A stretch of DNA of 64,000 nucleotides from CAZVLQ01 sp964628185 (GCA_964628185.1 CAZVLQ010000003.1:42506-106505); one strand, 5' to 3'. Counted from the stretch's first letter, positions 26,328 through 35,177 are shown. Notes: generated from the sequence alone by a model not told the origin. Numbers and translations are program-made.

Positions 26328-28154
26328 TTGGAACAGGTAATCCAATCGTACTTGTCCGCTGTCGAAGCCAATCTGAAAGGTGGTGATGCCACCGAGCACT
26401 CCTATCGCCCTGCATTCAAACTGTTACTGGATAAAATCACCGGCCTTGAATCCACCAATGAGCCGAAACAATCAAAATGCGGCGCTCCGGATTTTGTCCT
26501 GAAGGAGAACTTGCTGCCCGTTGGCCATGTCGAGTGTAAGGATGTCGGCATTGACCTGAACAAGGTCGAAAAATCAGCGCAGTTGAAACGCTATCTACCT
26601 GCTCTGCCGAACATGATTCTTACCGATTACCTCGAATTCCGCTGGTTCGTGGATGGCAAGAAGCAACTGACATTGACGCTTGCCACTTGGAATGGTGCAA
26701 ATCTCATCGCCAATAAAGCGGGTATCGGCCAGTTGGTCACGTTGCTCAGACAGTTCGCCAAAACACGCACCAAAACCATACGCACCGCCAGGCAACTGGC
26801 TACATTGCTCGCCCGTAAGGCACAGTTACTGGATTCGCTGGTAATTCGGGCGTTTGAGAGCGAAGCCGATGCGGGCGAGTTGCATGAACAATTTCGTTCG
26901 ATTAAAGAAATGCTGGTTCCCGACATGTCCGAGGAAGCCTTTGCCGACATGTACGCCCAAACCATTGCCTATGGCCTGTTCGCCGCCCGTATTTTCGATC
27001 CGACGCCTGAAAATTTCACACGTATTGAGGCTGCGGGTTTACTGCCGCCAACCAATCCACTGTTGCGAGCCTTCTTCAAACATCTGGGTTCATATGATTT
27101 CGATAATGATCCGGCGGTCGCATGGTGCATAGATGAAATGTGCGCTCTGTTCCTGCATGCGGATATTCACAAGATTCTGGAAGAATTTTCACGCAAAAAA
27201 GGTTTTGAAGACCCGATCGTACATTTCTACGAGACATTCTTGGCCGAATATAATCCCAAATTGCGCAAATCGCGCGGCGTTTACTACACGCCGGAACCGG
27301 TCGTTTCCTTCATCGTGCGATCGGTGGATGCGATTCTCAAAAGCAAATTTGATAAACCCAAGGGTCTGGCCGATCAAAGCGTCTATGTGCTTGATCCGGC
27401 TACGGGCACGGCCACATTCCTGCGCGCCGTCATTGCGCTGATTCACAATTACTTCGTCGAAAAGGGTCAGGCCGGGATGTGGGATGCCTATGTGCCGGAA
27501 TATGTATTGAAACGCATCTTCGGCTTTGAGCTGCTGATGGCGCCGTATTCGATTGCGCATTTGAAACTGGGCCAGCAACTGCGTGAAACCGGCTATCAAT
27601 TCACATCCGGCCAACGTCTTGGCATTTATCTGACCAATACCCTTGAGGAAGCGGCGAAAAAGTCCGAATCCCTGCTGGGCCTGGCCAAATTGATTTCAGA
27701 CGAAGGCGATGCCGCCAGCCATATCAAGCGCGACGAGCCGGTGATGGTCGTACTGGGCAATCCGCCCTATGCCGGCCATTCCGTGAACAAGGGCGAATGG
27801 ATTGGCCGCATGATGCAAAATTATTATCAGGTGGACGGCCATCCGCTCGATGAGAAAAACCCCAAATGGTTACAGGACGATTATGTGAAATTTCTCCGTT
27901 TCGCCCAATGGCGCATTGAGCAAACCGGCCACGGCATTGTCGCCATGATTACCAATCACGGCTATCTGGATAACCCGACCTTTCGCGGCATGCGTCAAAG
28001 CCTGATGAACACCTTCGATGAAATTTACATCCTCGACTTGCACGGAAACAGCAAAAAGAAGGAAAGAGCCCCGGACGGCGGCGAGGACAAAAACGTATTC
28101 GACATCCAGCAGGGCGTGGCAATATGCTTGCTGGTGAAATTACCGCAGGGGTAG
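26328..28154 (+). CDS. Type ISP/IIG restriction-modification enzyme, N-terminal half (nuclease + methyltransferase)
   Basis: The first 608 residues of a restriction-modification protein. A PD-(D/E)XK nuclease site is visible in GAPDFVLK...GHVECKDVG (residues about 57-71). The adenine N6-methyltransferase core has motif I VLDPATGTATFLRA near residue 357 and motif IV LGNPPYAGHS near 475. It stops after DIQQGVAICLLVKLPQG, where homologues continue into the target-recognition half; that half resumes at 29086 after a 0.93-kb toxin-antitoxin-like insertion. No helicase domain is present, so it is the short, IIG-like form. The start is TTG 26328 behind GGAGGGG. Whether the two halves assemble into an active enzyme is unknown. 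Confidence 0.85.
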   Translation: MEQVIQSYLSAVEANLKGGDATEHSYRPAFKLLLDKITGLESTNEPKQSKCGAPDFVLKENLLPVGHVECKDVGIDLNKVEKSAQLKRYLPALPNMILTDYLEFRWFVDGKKQLTLTLATWNGANLIANKAGIGQLVTLLRQFAKTRTKTIRTARQLATLLARKAQLLDSLVIRAFESEADAGELHEQFRSIKEMLVPDMSEEAFADMYAQTIAYGLFAARIFDPTPENFTRIEAAGLLPPTNPLLRAFFKHLGSYDFDNDPAVAWCIDEMCALFLHADIHKILEEFSRKKGFEDPIVHFYETFLAEYNPKLRKSRGVYYTPEPVVSFIVRSVDAILKSKFDKPKGLADQSVYVLDPATGTATFLRAVIALIHNYFVEKGQAGMWDAYVPEYVLKRIFGFELLMAPYSIAHLKLGQQLRETGYQFTSGQRLGIYLTNTLEEAAKKSESLLGLAKLISDEGDAASHIKRDEPVMVVLGNPPYAGHSVNKGEWIGRMMQNYYQVDGHPLDEKNPKWLQDDYVKFLRFAQWRIEQTGHGIVAMITNHGYLDNPTFRGMRQSLMNTFDEIYILDLHGNSKKKERAPDGGEDKNVFDIQQGVAICLLVKLPQG

Positions 28155-28159
28155 CGTTG

Positions 28160-28402
28160 ATGCCGACGATTTACCGGGAGAAAGGCTTCCGCTTCTTCTT
28201 TTTCAGTCTGGACGGGTGTGAGCCGCCGCATGTCCATGTTGAAAAAGGGGATGCATACGCTAAATTCTGGTTGAATCCGGTAGAGTTGGTGTAAAATTAT
28301 GGATTTCACAGCCATGAGTTGAACAGGCTCAGGCAAATGGTCATGGCGCACCGCACGTTATTTAAGGAGGCATGGAATGAGTACTTTGGCATTGAAAATT
28401 GA
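28160..28402 (+). pseudogene. DUF4160 protein, interrupted by a nonsense codon
   Basis: Reads MPTIYREKGFRFFFFSLDGC, then EPPHVHVEKGDAYAKFW, the DUF4160 pattern with PPH.HV, up to NPVELV, then TAA at 28292-28294. The same frame continues NYGFHSHELNRLRQMVMAH to a natural end at 28402. One in-frame stop therefore splits an otherwise intact gene. DUF4160 and DUF2442 genes are often adjacent and are thought to form a toxin-antitoxin-like pair. The 3' end overlaps the DUF2442 start by 26 bases. Confidence 0.7.
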
Positions 28403-28619
28403 CCCCCATGCCGTTGATGTAAACTTTTCAGACGATGCATTGCATGTGGTGCTGGCCGATGGCCGCGAGGTTTCCGCACCGCTGGCCTGGCTGCCCCGGC
28501 TGCGCGACGCCACCGAGGAACAGCGCAATAACTGGCGGTTGATTGGCCACGGCATCGGCATCCATTGGGAAGATATGGATGAAGATTTATCCGTCGCTTC
28601 CCTGCTGAGAGCGGCATAG
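28377..28619 (+). CDS. DUF2442 protein
   Basis: An 80-residue protein with the DUF2442 pattern: ADGREVSAPLAWLPRL (residues about 27-42), then NNWRLIGHGIGIHWEDMDED. The family is a small beta-rich domain commonly paired with DUF4160 in putative toxin-antitoxin units. A clear AAGGAGG ribosome-binding site precedes the ATG, inside the end of the DUF4160 pseudogene. It is part of the cassette that separates the two halves of the restriction-modification gene. Confidence 0.82.
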   Translation: MSTLALKIDPHAVDVNFSDDALHVVLADGREVSAPLAWLPRLRDATEEQRNNWRLIGHGIGIHWEDMDEDLSVASLLRAA

Positions 28620-28653
28620 CGTTGTTCTCAGGGCAGGCCCAAGGAGGGCAAAG

Positions 28654-28875
28654 ATGAACAGAATGTTGACAGCAGTCATTGAGCGTGAAGGCGATGGTTA
28701 TGTCTCGCTGTGTCCGGAGTTGGACATTGCCAGCCAGGGAGCAAGTGTGGATGAGGCGCGTGAAAATTTGCGTGAGGCTCTGGAACTTTTTTTCGAGTGC
28801 GCGCCAGAAGAGGAGGCAATCCGGCGCCTGCATGGGGAGGTTTATGTAACCCAACTTGAGGTCGCGGTTGGGTAA
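28654..28875 (+). CDS. hicB: HicB-family antitoxin
   Basis: A 73-residue protein with the HicB partial RNase H-like fold pattern: TAVIEREGDGYVSLCPELDI, then ASQGASVDEARENLREALEL. Only the HicB_lk fold is present; there is no separate C-terminal DNA-binding domain, so it is the short form. A GGAGGGC ribosome-binding site precedes the ATG. It overlaps hicA by 8 bases and should neutralise it. The order antitoxin-toxin is the reverse of the E. coli hicAB order but common elsewhere. Confidence 0.85.
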   Translation: MNRMLTAVIEREGDGYVSLCPELDIASQGASVDEARENLREALELFFECAPEEEAIRRLHGEVYVTQLEVAVG

Positions 28876-29089
28876 AATAAAACCACTGTCCGGCAAGGAT
28901 GTGCGCGACATTCTGGCATCTCACGGTTTTGAAAATGTTCGACAGCGAGGCAGCCATGTGGTCATGCAGCGCCGTACTAAACAGGGAAGCACCACCGTAC
29001 CGGTACCGGACCACAAGGAATTGAAGATCGGAACATTGCTTTCGATCATCCGCCAGTCCGGCGTGCCAAAAAGTGAATTCGAGGCATGA
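28868..29089 (+). CDS. hicA: HicA-family mRNA interferase toxin
   Basis: A 73-residue protein: KIKPLSGKDVRDILASHGFE, then RQRGSHVVMQRR with the catalytic histidine in GSH, and PVPDHKELKIGTLLSIIRQS. This is a complete double-stranded-RNA-binding-like HicA toxin that cleaves mRNA in characterised members. The start is taken as TTG 28868 with GAGG at 28858-28861; TTG 28856 is the other option. Its stop overlaps the ATG of the second restriction-modification half (ATGA), so translation of that half is probably coupled to the toxin. Confidence 0.85.
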   Translation: MGKIKPLSGKDVRDILASHGFENVRQRGSHVVMQRRTKQGSTTVPVPDHKELKIGTLLSIIRQSGVPKSEFEA

Positions 29090-30387
29090 CGGCCAAGGTA
29101 TTCCACACCGATCTTTGGGGCAAACGCGAGGAGAAATACGCCGCGCTGGAAGAACGCGACGTTTCCACCATCGAATGGACGGAAGTCTCGCCGGAAACGC
29201 CCTTCTACCTGTTCATCCCGCAGGACAAGGGGTTGCGGGATGAATATCAAAGTGGCTGGAGCCTGTCGGGCATCTTTCCTGTTAATGTGCTGGGCTTTCA
29301 AACCCATAGGGATCACTTCGCCATCGCATTTACGCGCGATGAAATGCAGAGGCGCGTTGCCGACATGCGCAACCCAGCGCTTTCTGATAAAGATTTGCAA
29401 CACAAATACAATCTCAAGAACAACAGGGATTGGAAACTTGCAGAGGTGCGTAAGCAGGCGCAACAGACTAAGGCCGATGACGTAATCCGCGACTGTCTCT
29501 ATCGGCCTTTCGATGTCCGGCCCTGCTATTTCAGCTACGAGGCAATGGATTATCCCCGCCGCGAGCTGATGGATCATATGACTGCCGATGGGAACCTCTC
29601 AATGGTTGTTGGCAGGCAAGGCCAGGCGGTTGAAGACACTGTCTGGGCGCTCCTTTCATGCGCGGACAACCCACATGATGCAAACATTTATCGCAGAGGA
29701 GGCGGGCAGGCGTTTCTCCTTTATGTCTATCCTGCTGACAACGGGACTCAGGGCGATTTATTAGCAGCAAAAGGAAAAGAACCAAATCTTGCGTTGGAGT
29801 TTGTCGAGGCATTGTCCGAGAGGTTGGGCTTGGCATTCGATGCGGTGGCGCATCGCGGAATTCATCTGGAAACAGAAACACACGCCAAAAAAGACACATG
29901 GAACCCCGAAGTCCTGTTCTGCTACGCCTATGCCGTGTTTCATTCGCCAGCCTATCGGGAAAGGTATGCCGAGTTTCTTAAAATTGATTTTCCGCGCCTG
30001 CCGCTGACTTCCGATACGAAGCTATTCTTCAAACTGGCCGATCTGGGCGAGGAACTGGTGCGGCTGCATTTGATGCGCTCGCCGAAACTGAACGATTTCC
30101 TCACCAGCTTCCCGCATTCCGGCAGCAATGAAGTTGAGAAAGTTCGCTATGAAGATGGAAACGTCTGGTTCAACAAGGATCAGTGCTTTTCAGGTGTGGA
30201 GGAAGCAGACTGGAATTTCCACATCGGCGGTTATCAGGTGCTCACCAAATGGCTGAAAGACCGCAAGGGCCGCACGCTTTCCTTCGACGACATCGAGCAT
30301 TATCAGAAAATCGTCGTCGCCATTCACGAAACCCGCCGCCTGATGGCTGAGATTGATGCCGCCATTCAAGTCTGGCCTCTGCGGTAG
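29086..30387 (+). CDS. Type ISP/IIG restriction-modification enzyme, C-terminal half (target recognition)
   Basis: A 433-residue continuation of the enzyme interrupted at 28154. It opens MTAKVFHTDLWGKREEKYAA and continues with PFYLFIPQDKGLRDEY and FDVRPCYFSYEAMDYPRREL, the blocks that in one-piece homologues follow the methyltransferase domain and lead into the target-recognition domain. No catalytic motif is expected or seen here. The ATG overlaps the hicA stop, so it can be translated as a separate subunit. The coding sequence shows no frameshift. This supports either a recently split gene or a functional two-subunit enzyme. Confidence 0.82.
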   Translation: MTAKVFHTDLWGKREEKYAALEERDVSTIEWTEVSPETPFYLFIPQDKGLRDEYQSGWSLSGIFPVNVLGFQTHRDHFAIAFTRDEMQRRVADMRNPALSDKDLQHKYNLKNNRDWKLAEVRKQAQQTKADDVIRDCLYRPFDVRPCYFSYEAMDYPRRELMDHMTADGNLSMVVGRQGQAVEDTVWALLSCADNPHDANIYRRGGGQAFLLYVYPADNGTQGDLLAAKGKEPNLALEFVEALSERLGLAFDAVAHRGIHLETETHAKKDTWNPEVLFCYAYAVFHSPAYRERYAEFLKIDFPRLPLTSDTKLFFKLADLGEELVRLHLMRSPKLNDFLTSFPHSGSNEVEKVRYEDGNVWFNKDQCFSGVEEADWNFHIGGYQVLTKWLKDRKGRTLSFDDIEHYQKIVVAIHETRRLMAEIDAAIQVWPLR

Positions 30388-30393
30388 CGAGGT

Positions 30394-30410
30394 GTACGAT
30401 AATATCGTAC
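30394..30410. promoter_or_regulatory. Perfect palindrome, possible operator
   Basis: GTACGAT-AAT-ATCGTAC, a 7-bp perfect inverted repeat just after the restriction-modification gene and 52 bases before the start of the degraded gene at 30463. It has the size of a dimeric repressor site; no T-tract follows, so it is not a terminator. Confidence 0.35.
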
Positions 30411-30462
30411 GCCTGAAAACGCTCACCCCGGATGGAAAAATGTGCATAAAAAAGAGACTTAT

Positions 30463-30848
30463 ATGAAACGAGACAGATATAATTCGGAACAGGCACCTAA
30501 CCCGGATACGTGGCTGGCGCTGGATGAATTTGAGCGCATTGATCTGGTTCAGAGCTTTGTCGAAATGAACGAGACGGACATTCCGGGAGAAGCTAAAAAA
30601 TACATGCGTTAATTCACGTTGCAGTGGAAAACCAATTGGCAATGGCGGTAGAGCCCGTTCCGGCAACAATGGCACGGCTTGTCCGGCAAGGGTTGACTCG
30701 CCATGACGCAATTCATGCCATAGGCACAGTACTTTCCGGGGATATGTTTGAAATCATGCAGGGGAATGCAAAGACATGGAACCCGCGGCGTTACGACAAA
30801 CGTCTGAAAAAACTCACAGCAAAACGATGGAGGCAGGGTAAATGGTAG
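30463..30848 (+). pseudogene. Conserved hypothetical protein broken by a frameshift
   Basis: The first frame gives MKRDRYNSEQAPNPDTWLAL, then DEFERIDLVQSFVEMNE, and stops at 30612. A second frame carries IHVAVENQLAMAVEPVPATM and LTRHDAIHAIGTVLSGDMFE to 30848. Together they look like one small conserved protein of a type I remember from proteobacteria (LDE.ERI.LV... H...VENQ...RHEAIHAIGSVL), related in style to DUF1841, but the family name is uncertain. The break is between about 30603 and 30624. It ends the accessory island before lspA. Confidence 0.55.
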
Positions 30849-30901
30849 CATTGGCAATTGATTACATATTCATGCTTCTTCATCAATCACCGGAATAATC
30901 C

Positions 30902-31390
30902 GTGAATCGCCTCTATAAGCAAATTATTCTGTTCACATTGCTGCTGACGGCGGACCAGGTCGCGAAATGGTGGATCGAGCAGCAGGCGCCGTTTTTTACG
31001 CTGACGGTGATTCCGGGCTTTTTTGATATTGTCAAGGCGCATAATTTCGGCGTCGCCTTTTCCATGTTCGACGACTGGAACCATCAATGGCGCACCTCGC
31101 TGTTGCTGGGCGTGACCATCGGTATCGCAGCCACCGTCAGCCTGTGGTGGTGGCGCGAACGGCAGCATCCGGGGCCGACGTCATGGCTGCTGACCCTGAT
31201 TCTGACCGGTGCCGCCGGCAATATCTGGGACCGTATACAACTCGGATATGTCGTGGATTTCGTGGACTGGCATGTTCGCATCGGCGGACATACTTATCAC
31301 TGGCCCGCTTTCAATGTCGCCGATGCCTGCATTTCCGTGGGCGTTGTCCTGCTCATCGTGGAAAATTTCACAAGGCGCCGCAGAAGCTAG
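30902..31390 (+). CDS. lspA: Lipoprotein signal peptidase
   Basis: A 162-residue aspartyl protease of the inner membrane that cleaves the signal peptide of prolipoproteins after Lgt has acted. Four hydrophobic helices; catalytic aspartates in GAAGNIWDRIQLGYVVDFVD and PAFNVADACISVG; the first conserved box reads NFGVAFS instead of the usual N.GAAFS. The start is GTG 30902. The TAG stop is the CTAG end of repeat A2. Normally follows ileS directly. Confidence 0.95.
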   Translation: MNRLYKQIILFTLLLTADQVAKWWIEQQAPFFTLTVIPGFFDIVKAHNFGVAFSMFDDWNHQWRTSLLLGVTIGIAATVSLWWWRERQHPGPTSWLLTLILTGAAGNIWDRIQLGYVVDFVDWHVRIGGHTYHWPAFNVADACISVGVVLLIVENFTRRRRS

Positions 31391-31638
31391 CCCGCATATT
31401 GCATGAAGGATTCGGAATTCAGGCTTGAGCAGGCTCGGCAGGCTGGTTGATCGGGTGACAAAGCATAGCCGTAGCTATGGTTTGAGGCCGAGCGGCCAGG
31501 ATGCCGAGCCTGATCGGGTCTGAAACCGGATAGGACAAAGCGTAACCACGGATAAGGTGGCCTGGTTCTGTGTAGGCCATTGATATAATGTAATATCCTG
31601 TCCATCAGATGTCCGCCTTCATGCAATATGCGGGCTAG
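31387..31638 (-). repeat. Inverted-repeat element, family A, copy 2 (252 bp)
   Basis: Same element as at 12492, opposite orientation and close to identical, with both CTAG-ended terminal inverted repeats intact. It lies between convergent lspA and tlyA and supplies the lspA stop codon. The tlyA stop, 36 bases further on, also lies in a GGGTTAACCC sequence that resembles the element end. Confidence 0.85.
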
Positions 31639-31674
31639 CCCTCAAATAAAGAACCGGTGAAAATGGTTTGTGGG

Positions 31675-32424
31675 TTAACCCGCCTTTTTCAACAGCATCA
31701 GGTATTCCACATTGCCTTTGGGACCGTGGATCGGTGACTCGATCACACCCCCCACACTGGCCCCGTCCAGCGCTATCGCCGTCTGTTTCGCCTTTTCCAC
31801 GGCCTGCATACGCACCCGCCCATCGCGCACCACCCCCCGGGACAGCAACTTCGGCCCCACTTCGAACTGCGGCTTGACAAGCGCCACGCAAAAGCCGCCG
31901 GGACGCAGGAACGGCCATGCCAGCGGCAGCACTGTGGTCAGGGAAATAAACGACGTGTCAATCACCAGCACGTCCACGGCCCGCGGTATATGCACCCGGG
32001 TCAGTGCCCGCACATGCAAGCGTTCCAGATTGCACACGCGCTCATCCTGCCGCAGCCGGTAATGCAACTGTCCCCGTCCGACATCCACGGCATAAACCCG
32101 GCGCGCACCGCATTGCAGCAAGCAATCCGTGAACCCGCCGGTGGACGCTCCCACATCCAGACAGACCGCATCCTTCACATCCAGTGTGAAATGATCCAGC
32201 GCCGCTTCCAGTTTCAGCCCCCCGCGGGACACGTAACGCAGGGTTTCACGCACGGAAATTTGTACATTTTCCCGTACCTGCGTGCCCGGTTTGGCGGCCT
32301 TTTGTCCGTCCACGTAGACCAGCCCCGCCATCACCAGGCGCTGCGCCTGCGCGCCGCTTTCAGCCAGACCACGTTCGGTCAGCAGGTGGTCCAGCCGGAC
32401 CTTGCTTATTTTATGCCGGGACAA
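31675..32424 (-). CDS. tlyA: TlyA-family rRNA 2'-O-ribose methyltransferase
   Basis: A 249-residue protein with an N-terminal S4 RNA-binding domain (RLDHLLTERGLAESGAQAQR, VYVDGQ) and an FtsJ-like methyltransferase domain (VCLDVGASTGGFTDCLL, DVLVIDTSFISL, VALVKPQFEV). TlyA proteins 2'-O-methylate 16S and/or 23S rRNA cytidines and some were annotated as haemolysins. The start is TTG 32424, one codon after the dxs stop; no better start is near. Same-strand order ispA-dxs-tlyA is frequent. Confidence 0.92.
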   Translation of the reverse strand: MSRHKISKVRLDHLLTERGLAESGAQAQRLVMAGLVYVDGQKAAKPGTQVRENVQISVRETLRYVSRGGLKLEAALDHFTLDVKDAVCLDVGASTGGFTDCLLQCGARRVYAVDVGRGQLHYRLRQDERVCNLERLHVRALTRVHIPRAVDVLVIDTSFISLTTVLPLAWPFLRPGGFCVALVKPQFEVGPKLLSRGVVRDGRVRMQAVEKAKQTAIALDGASVGGVIESPIHGPKGNVEYLMLLKKAG

Positions 32425-32427
32425 AAT

Positions 32428-34308
32428 TCAGGAATGAGTGTTATCCTGAAAGAATGCACGCAATTGCTTTTCGATCGCATCCCGATCCAGGGAGAGATCG
32501 CGCAGAATCTGATCCTGAGTACCATGTGACGGAAAGGTATCCGGCATACCCATATGGGCAAACAGGCCATGCCACCCGTGCGACAGCGCCAGCGTCCCGA
32601 TGGCCTCACCCACGCCGCCCGCTTTTGTCCCTTCCTCGACAACCAGCAGAGGTTTCCCCTTTTTCATACGTGCAAGAATGCAGGCCTCATCCAGCGGCTT
32701 GATGAAACGTAAATTGATCAGGCCAAAATGCCTGTCATCCTTGTGCCGCAGCGTTTCAATCGCCGCCAGTGCATCGCGCACGCGGCTGCCGACGGCAATG
32801 ACGAGGCCGTCCCTGCCTTCCGCCAGTACCTCCGCCTTGCCGGTATCGATCGGCGCAGGCGTTTTTAATTCAACGCCATAGCCACACCCGCGCGGATAAC
32901 GGATGGCACAGGGGCCGTCGTGCTTCAGGGCGGTAGCCAGCATATCCGTCAGCTCCGCCTCATCCTTGGGCGCCATGATCGTGATGTTCGGAACACAGCG
33001 CAGGAAAGCCATGTCAAATGTGCCTGAATGCGTCGCTCCGTCGGCGCCAACGACGCCGGCCCGATCCATGCAGAATACGACGGGCAGATTCTGGATGCAG
33101 ATATCATGAATCACCTGGTCATAGGCCCGTTGCATGAAGGTCGAATAAATCGCCACCACGGGCCTTAACCCCTCCACGGCCAGCCCGCCGGCAAAGGTCA
33201 CGGCGTGCTGCTCGGCGATGCCGACGTCGAAACAGCGTTCGGGATGGCGCCGGGCGAAGCGGGACAGGCCGGTGCCGCCCGGCATGGCAGCGGTAATGGC
33301 TACGATACGCGCATCCGCATCGGCAAGATCGGCCAGTGTATCGCCAAATACCTGCGTATAGCTGGGCGGCTGCCCCTCTTTTTTCACCGGCTCCCCCGTT
33401 TCCGGGTTATATGGCCCCAGGCCGTGCCATGTTTCGGGATCCTCTTCGGCGGGGGCGAAGCCCAGCCCCTTGCGCGTCACGATATGCAACAATACCGGCC
33501 CCTCAAGCTGTTTACAGTTTTCCAGCATGGGCAGGAGATGATCAAAATCATGGCCGTCAATGGGACCGACGTAGCGAAACCCCATCTCCTCAAACAGCGT
33601 TCCCGGCGTCACCATGCCCTTGACATGCTCTTCCAGCCTTTTTGCCGCTTCGTAAGCCAGCGGCACCTTCTCCAGCATCTTGCGCGTGGCCTCGCGAACA
33701 TTGGTATAGGCCTTGCCGGTAATCAGCCGTGCCAGGTAGGCGGACATCGAGCCCACGTTGGGTGCGATGGACATTTCATTGTCGTTGAGAATCACCAGCA
33801 GTCGGCGTCTGCTGCTGCCGGCATTGTTCAAGCCTTCGAAGGCCATGCCTCCGGTTAGCGCGCCATCACCGATCACGGCCACAACATGCCTGTTCTCCCC
33901 CTTCAGATCGCGACCGCAGGCAATGCCATAGGCGGCTGAAATCGAGGTGCAGGCATGTCCCGCCCCGAAGGGATCGTGCTCGGACTCATCGCGCCGGGTG
34001 AAACCGGAAAGGCCGCCGTACTGACGTATGGTCGGTATACGCTTAAGCCTGCCGGTCAACATCTTGTGCGGATATGCCTGATGGCCGACATCCCAGACGA
34101 TGCGATCATGCGGGGAATCAAACAGCCGATGCAGGGCGATGGTCAGCTCCACCACGCCAAGGCCGGCGCCAAGATGTCCGCCGATCGGTGCCAGTGTTTT
34201 GATCAGGTAGGTGCGCATCTCGGATGCCAGTTGCGGCAGTTGCTCCGGTGCCAGCGCCCTGACATCCTGGGGACCCCGGATAGCGGACAGCAATGGGTAG
34301 TCTTTCAT
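32428..34308 (-). CDS. dxs: 1-deoxy-D-xylulose-5-phosphate synthase
   Basis: First enzyme of the MEP isoprenoid pathway, joining pyruvate and glyceraldehyde 3-phosphate with thiamine diphosphate. The 626-residue protein has HLGAGLGVVELTIALHRLFD, WDVGHQAYPHKMLTGR, the ThDP motif GDGALTGGMAFEGLNNAG near residue 150, the glutamate loop DVGIAEQHAVTFAGGLA near 370 and RYPRGCGYG. The ATG overlaps the ispA stop (ATGA), so prenyl precursor and chain synthesis are coupled. Confidence 0.97.
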   Translation of the reverse strand: MKDYPLLSAIRGPQDVRALAPEQLPQLASEMRTYLIKTLAPIGGHLGAGLGVVELTIALHRLFDSPHDRIVWDVGHQAYPHKMLTGRLKRIPTIRQYGGLSGFTRRDESEHDPFGAGHACTSISAAYGIACGRDLKGENRHVVAVIGDGALTGGMAFEGLNNAGSSRRRLLVILNDNEMSIAPNVGSMSAYLARLITGKAYTNVREATRKMLEKVPLAYEAAKRLEEHVKGMVTPGTLFEEMGFRYVGPIDGHDFDHLLPMLENCKQLEGPVLLHIVTRKGLGFAPAEEDPETWHGLGPYNPETGEPVKKEGQPPSYTQVFGDTLADLADADARIVAITAAMPGGTGLSRFARRHPERCFDVGIAEQHAVTFAGGLAVEGLRPVVAIYSTFMQRAYDQVIHDICIQNLPVVFCMDRAGVVGADGATHSGTFDMAFLRCVPNITIMAPKDEAELTDMLATALKHDGPCAIRYPRGCGYGVELKTPAPIDTGKAEVLAEGRDGLVIAVGSRVRDALAAIETLRHKDDRHFGLINLRFIKPLDEACILARMKKGKPLLVVEEGTKAGGVGEAIGTLALSHGWHGLFAHMGMPDTFPSHGTQDQILRDLSLDRDAIEKQLRAFFQDNTHS

Positions 34309-35177
34309 TGATTGCGCTCCATGACATAGGCGGCAAGTGCCTTCAAATGACGCCCGTCCTCACCCAGAGGCGTCAGGGCCTCAAGCGCGAGGCCGTGCAT
34401 TTCCGCCGCAATTTCACGGGTGCGCTCCAGTCCGAGCAGGGACACGTAGGTCGCCTTGTGTTGTTCGGCATCCTTGCCGGCGCTCTTGCCCAGTACTTCC
34501 GTGCTGGCCGTGGCGTCAAGCATATCATCCGCAATCTGGAAAAGCAGCCCTACCGCCTTGCCATACCTGGAGCAGGCCCCCAGCCTCACATCATCCGCCC
34601 GCGCAAGCATGGCTCCGGCCTCACAGCAGTAACGCAACAATGCGCCCGTCTTGTGCACGTGGATGCGTTCGACCTGCAGGATATCCGTGACACCCTCTTC
34701 GCCGGCCAGCATGTCCATCATCTGGCCCCCCACCATGCCCTGGGCGCCGGCCGCCAGTGCGAGGCGGCTGACCAGCTCGACTCGCAGTTCCGTTGCGAAA
34801 TCCAGGTCGGCCAGCAGGGTAAAGCTCAACGCCTGCAGGGCATCGGCAGCGAGCACGGCAGTCGCCTCGTCAAACTGTTTGTGACAGGTTGGACGGCCGC
34901 GACGCAGGTCATCATCATCCATGCAGGGCAGATCATCATGAATCAGGGAATAGGTATGCATGCACTCAATGCTCATGGCCGCGGGCAGGATATCCTCCGT
35001 TCCCCCACAGGCCGAAAAACACTCCAGCATCAGCGCCGGACGGATACGCTTTCCTCCCGCCATCAGGCTGTAGTGCATCGCATCCCACAGGCGGGAAGGA
35101 ATACATTTCCGGCGTGAAGCCAGCATGGCGGCAAGGGCTGCGTTCACGCTCTTTGCGTGCCGCTTCAGACATTGCAC
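34305..35177 (-). CDS. ispA: Farnesyl diphosphate synthase (polyprenyl synthetase family)
   Basis: A 290-residue short-chain prenyltransferase. The first aspartate-rich motif is in YSLIHDDLPCMDDDDLRRG, the second in LFQIADDMLDATAS; GGKRIRPALML and GQMMDMLAGEEG are family blocks. It condenses IPP with DMAPP and GPP. The start is probably GTG 35177; a fragment of a family-A-like terminal repeat lies at the start codon, so the original 5' end may have been altered. Ends by ATGA overlap with dxs. Confidence 0.93.
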   Translation of the reverse strand: MQCLKRHAKSVNAALAAMLASRRKCIPSRLWDAMHYSLMAGGKRIRPALMLECFSACGGTEDILPAAMSIECMHTYSLIHDDLPCMDDDDLRRGRPTCHKQFDEATAVLAADALQALSFTLLADLDFATELRVELVSRLALAAGAQGMVGGQMMDMLAGEEGVTDILQVERIHVHKTGALLRYCCEAGAMLARADDVRLGACSRYGKAVGLLFQIADDMLDATASTEVLGKSAGKDAEQHKATYVSLLGLERTREIAAEMHGLALEALTPLGEDGRHLKALAAYVMERNQ

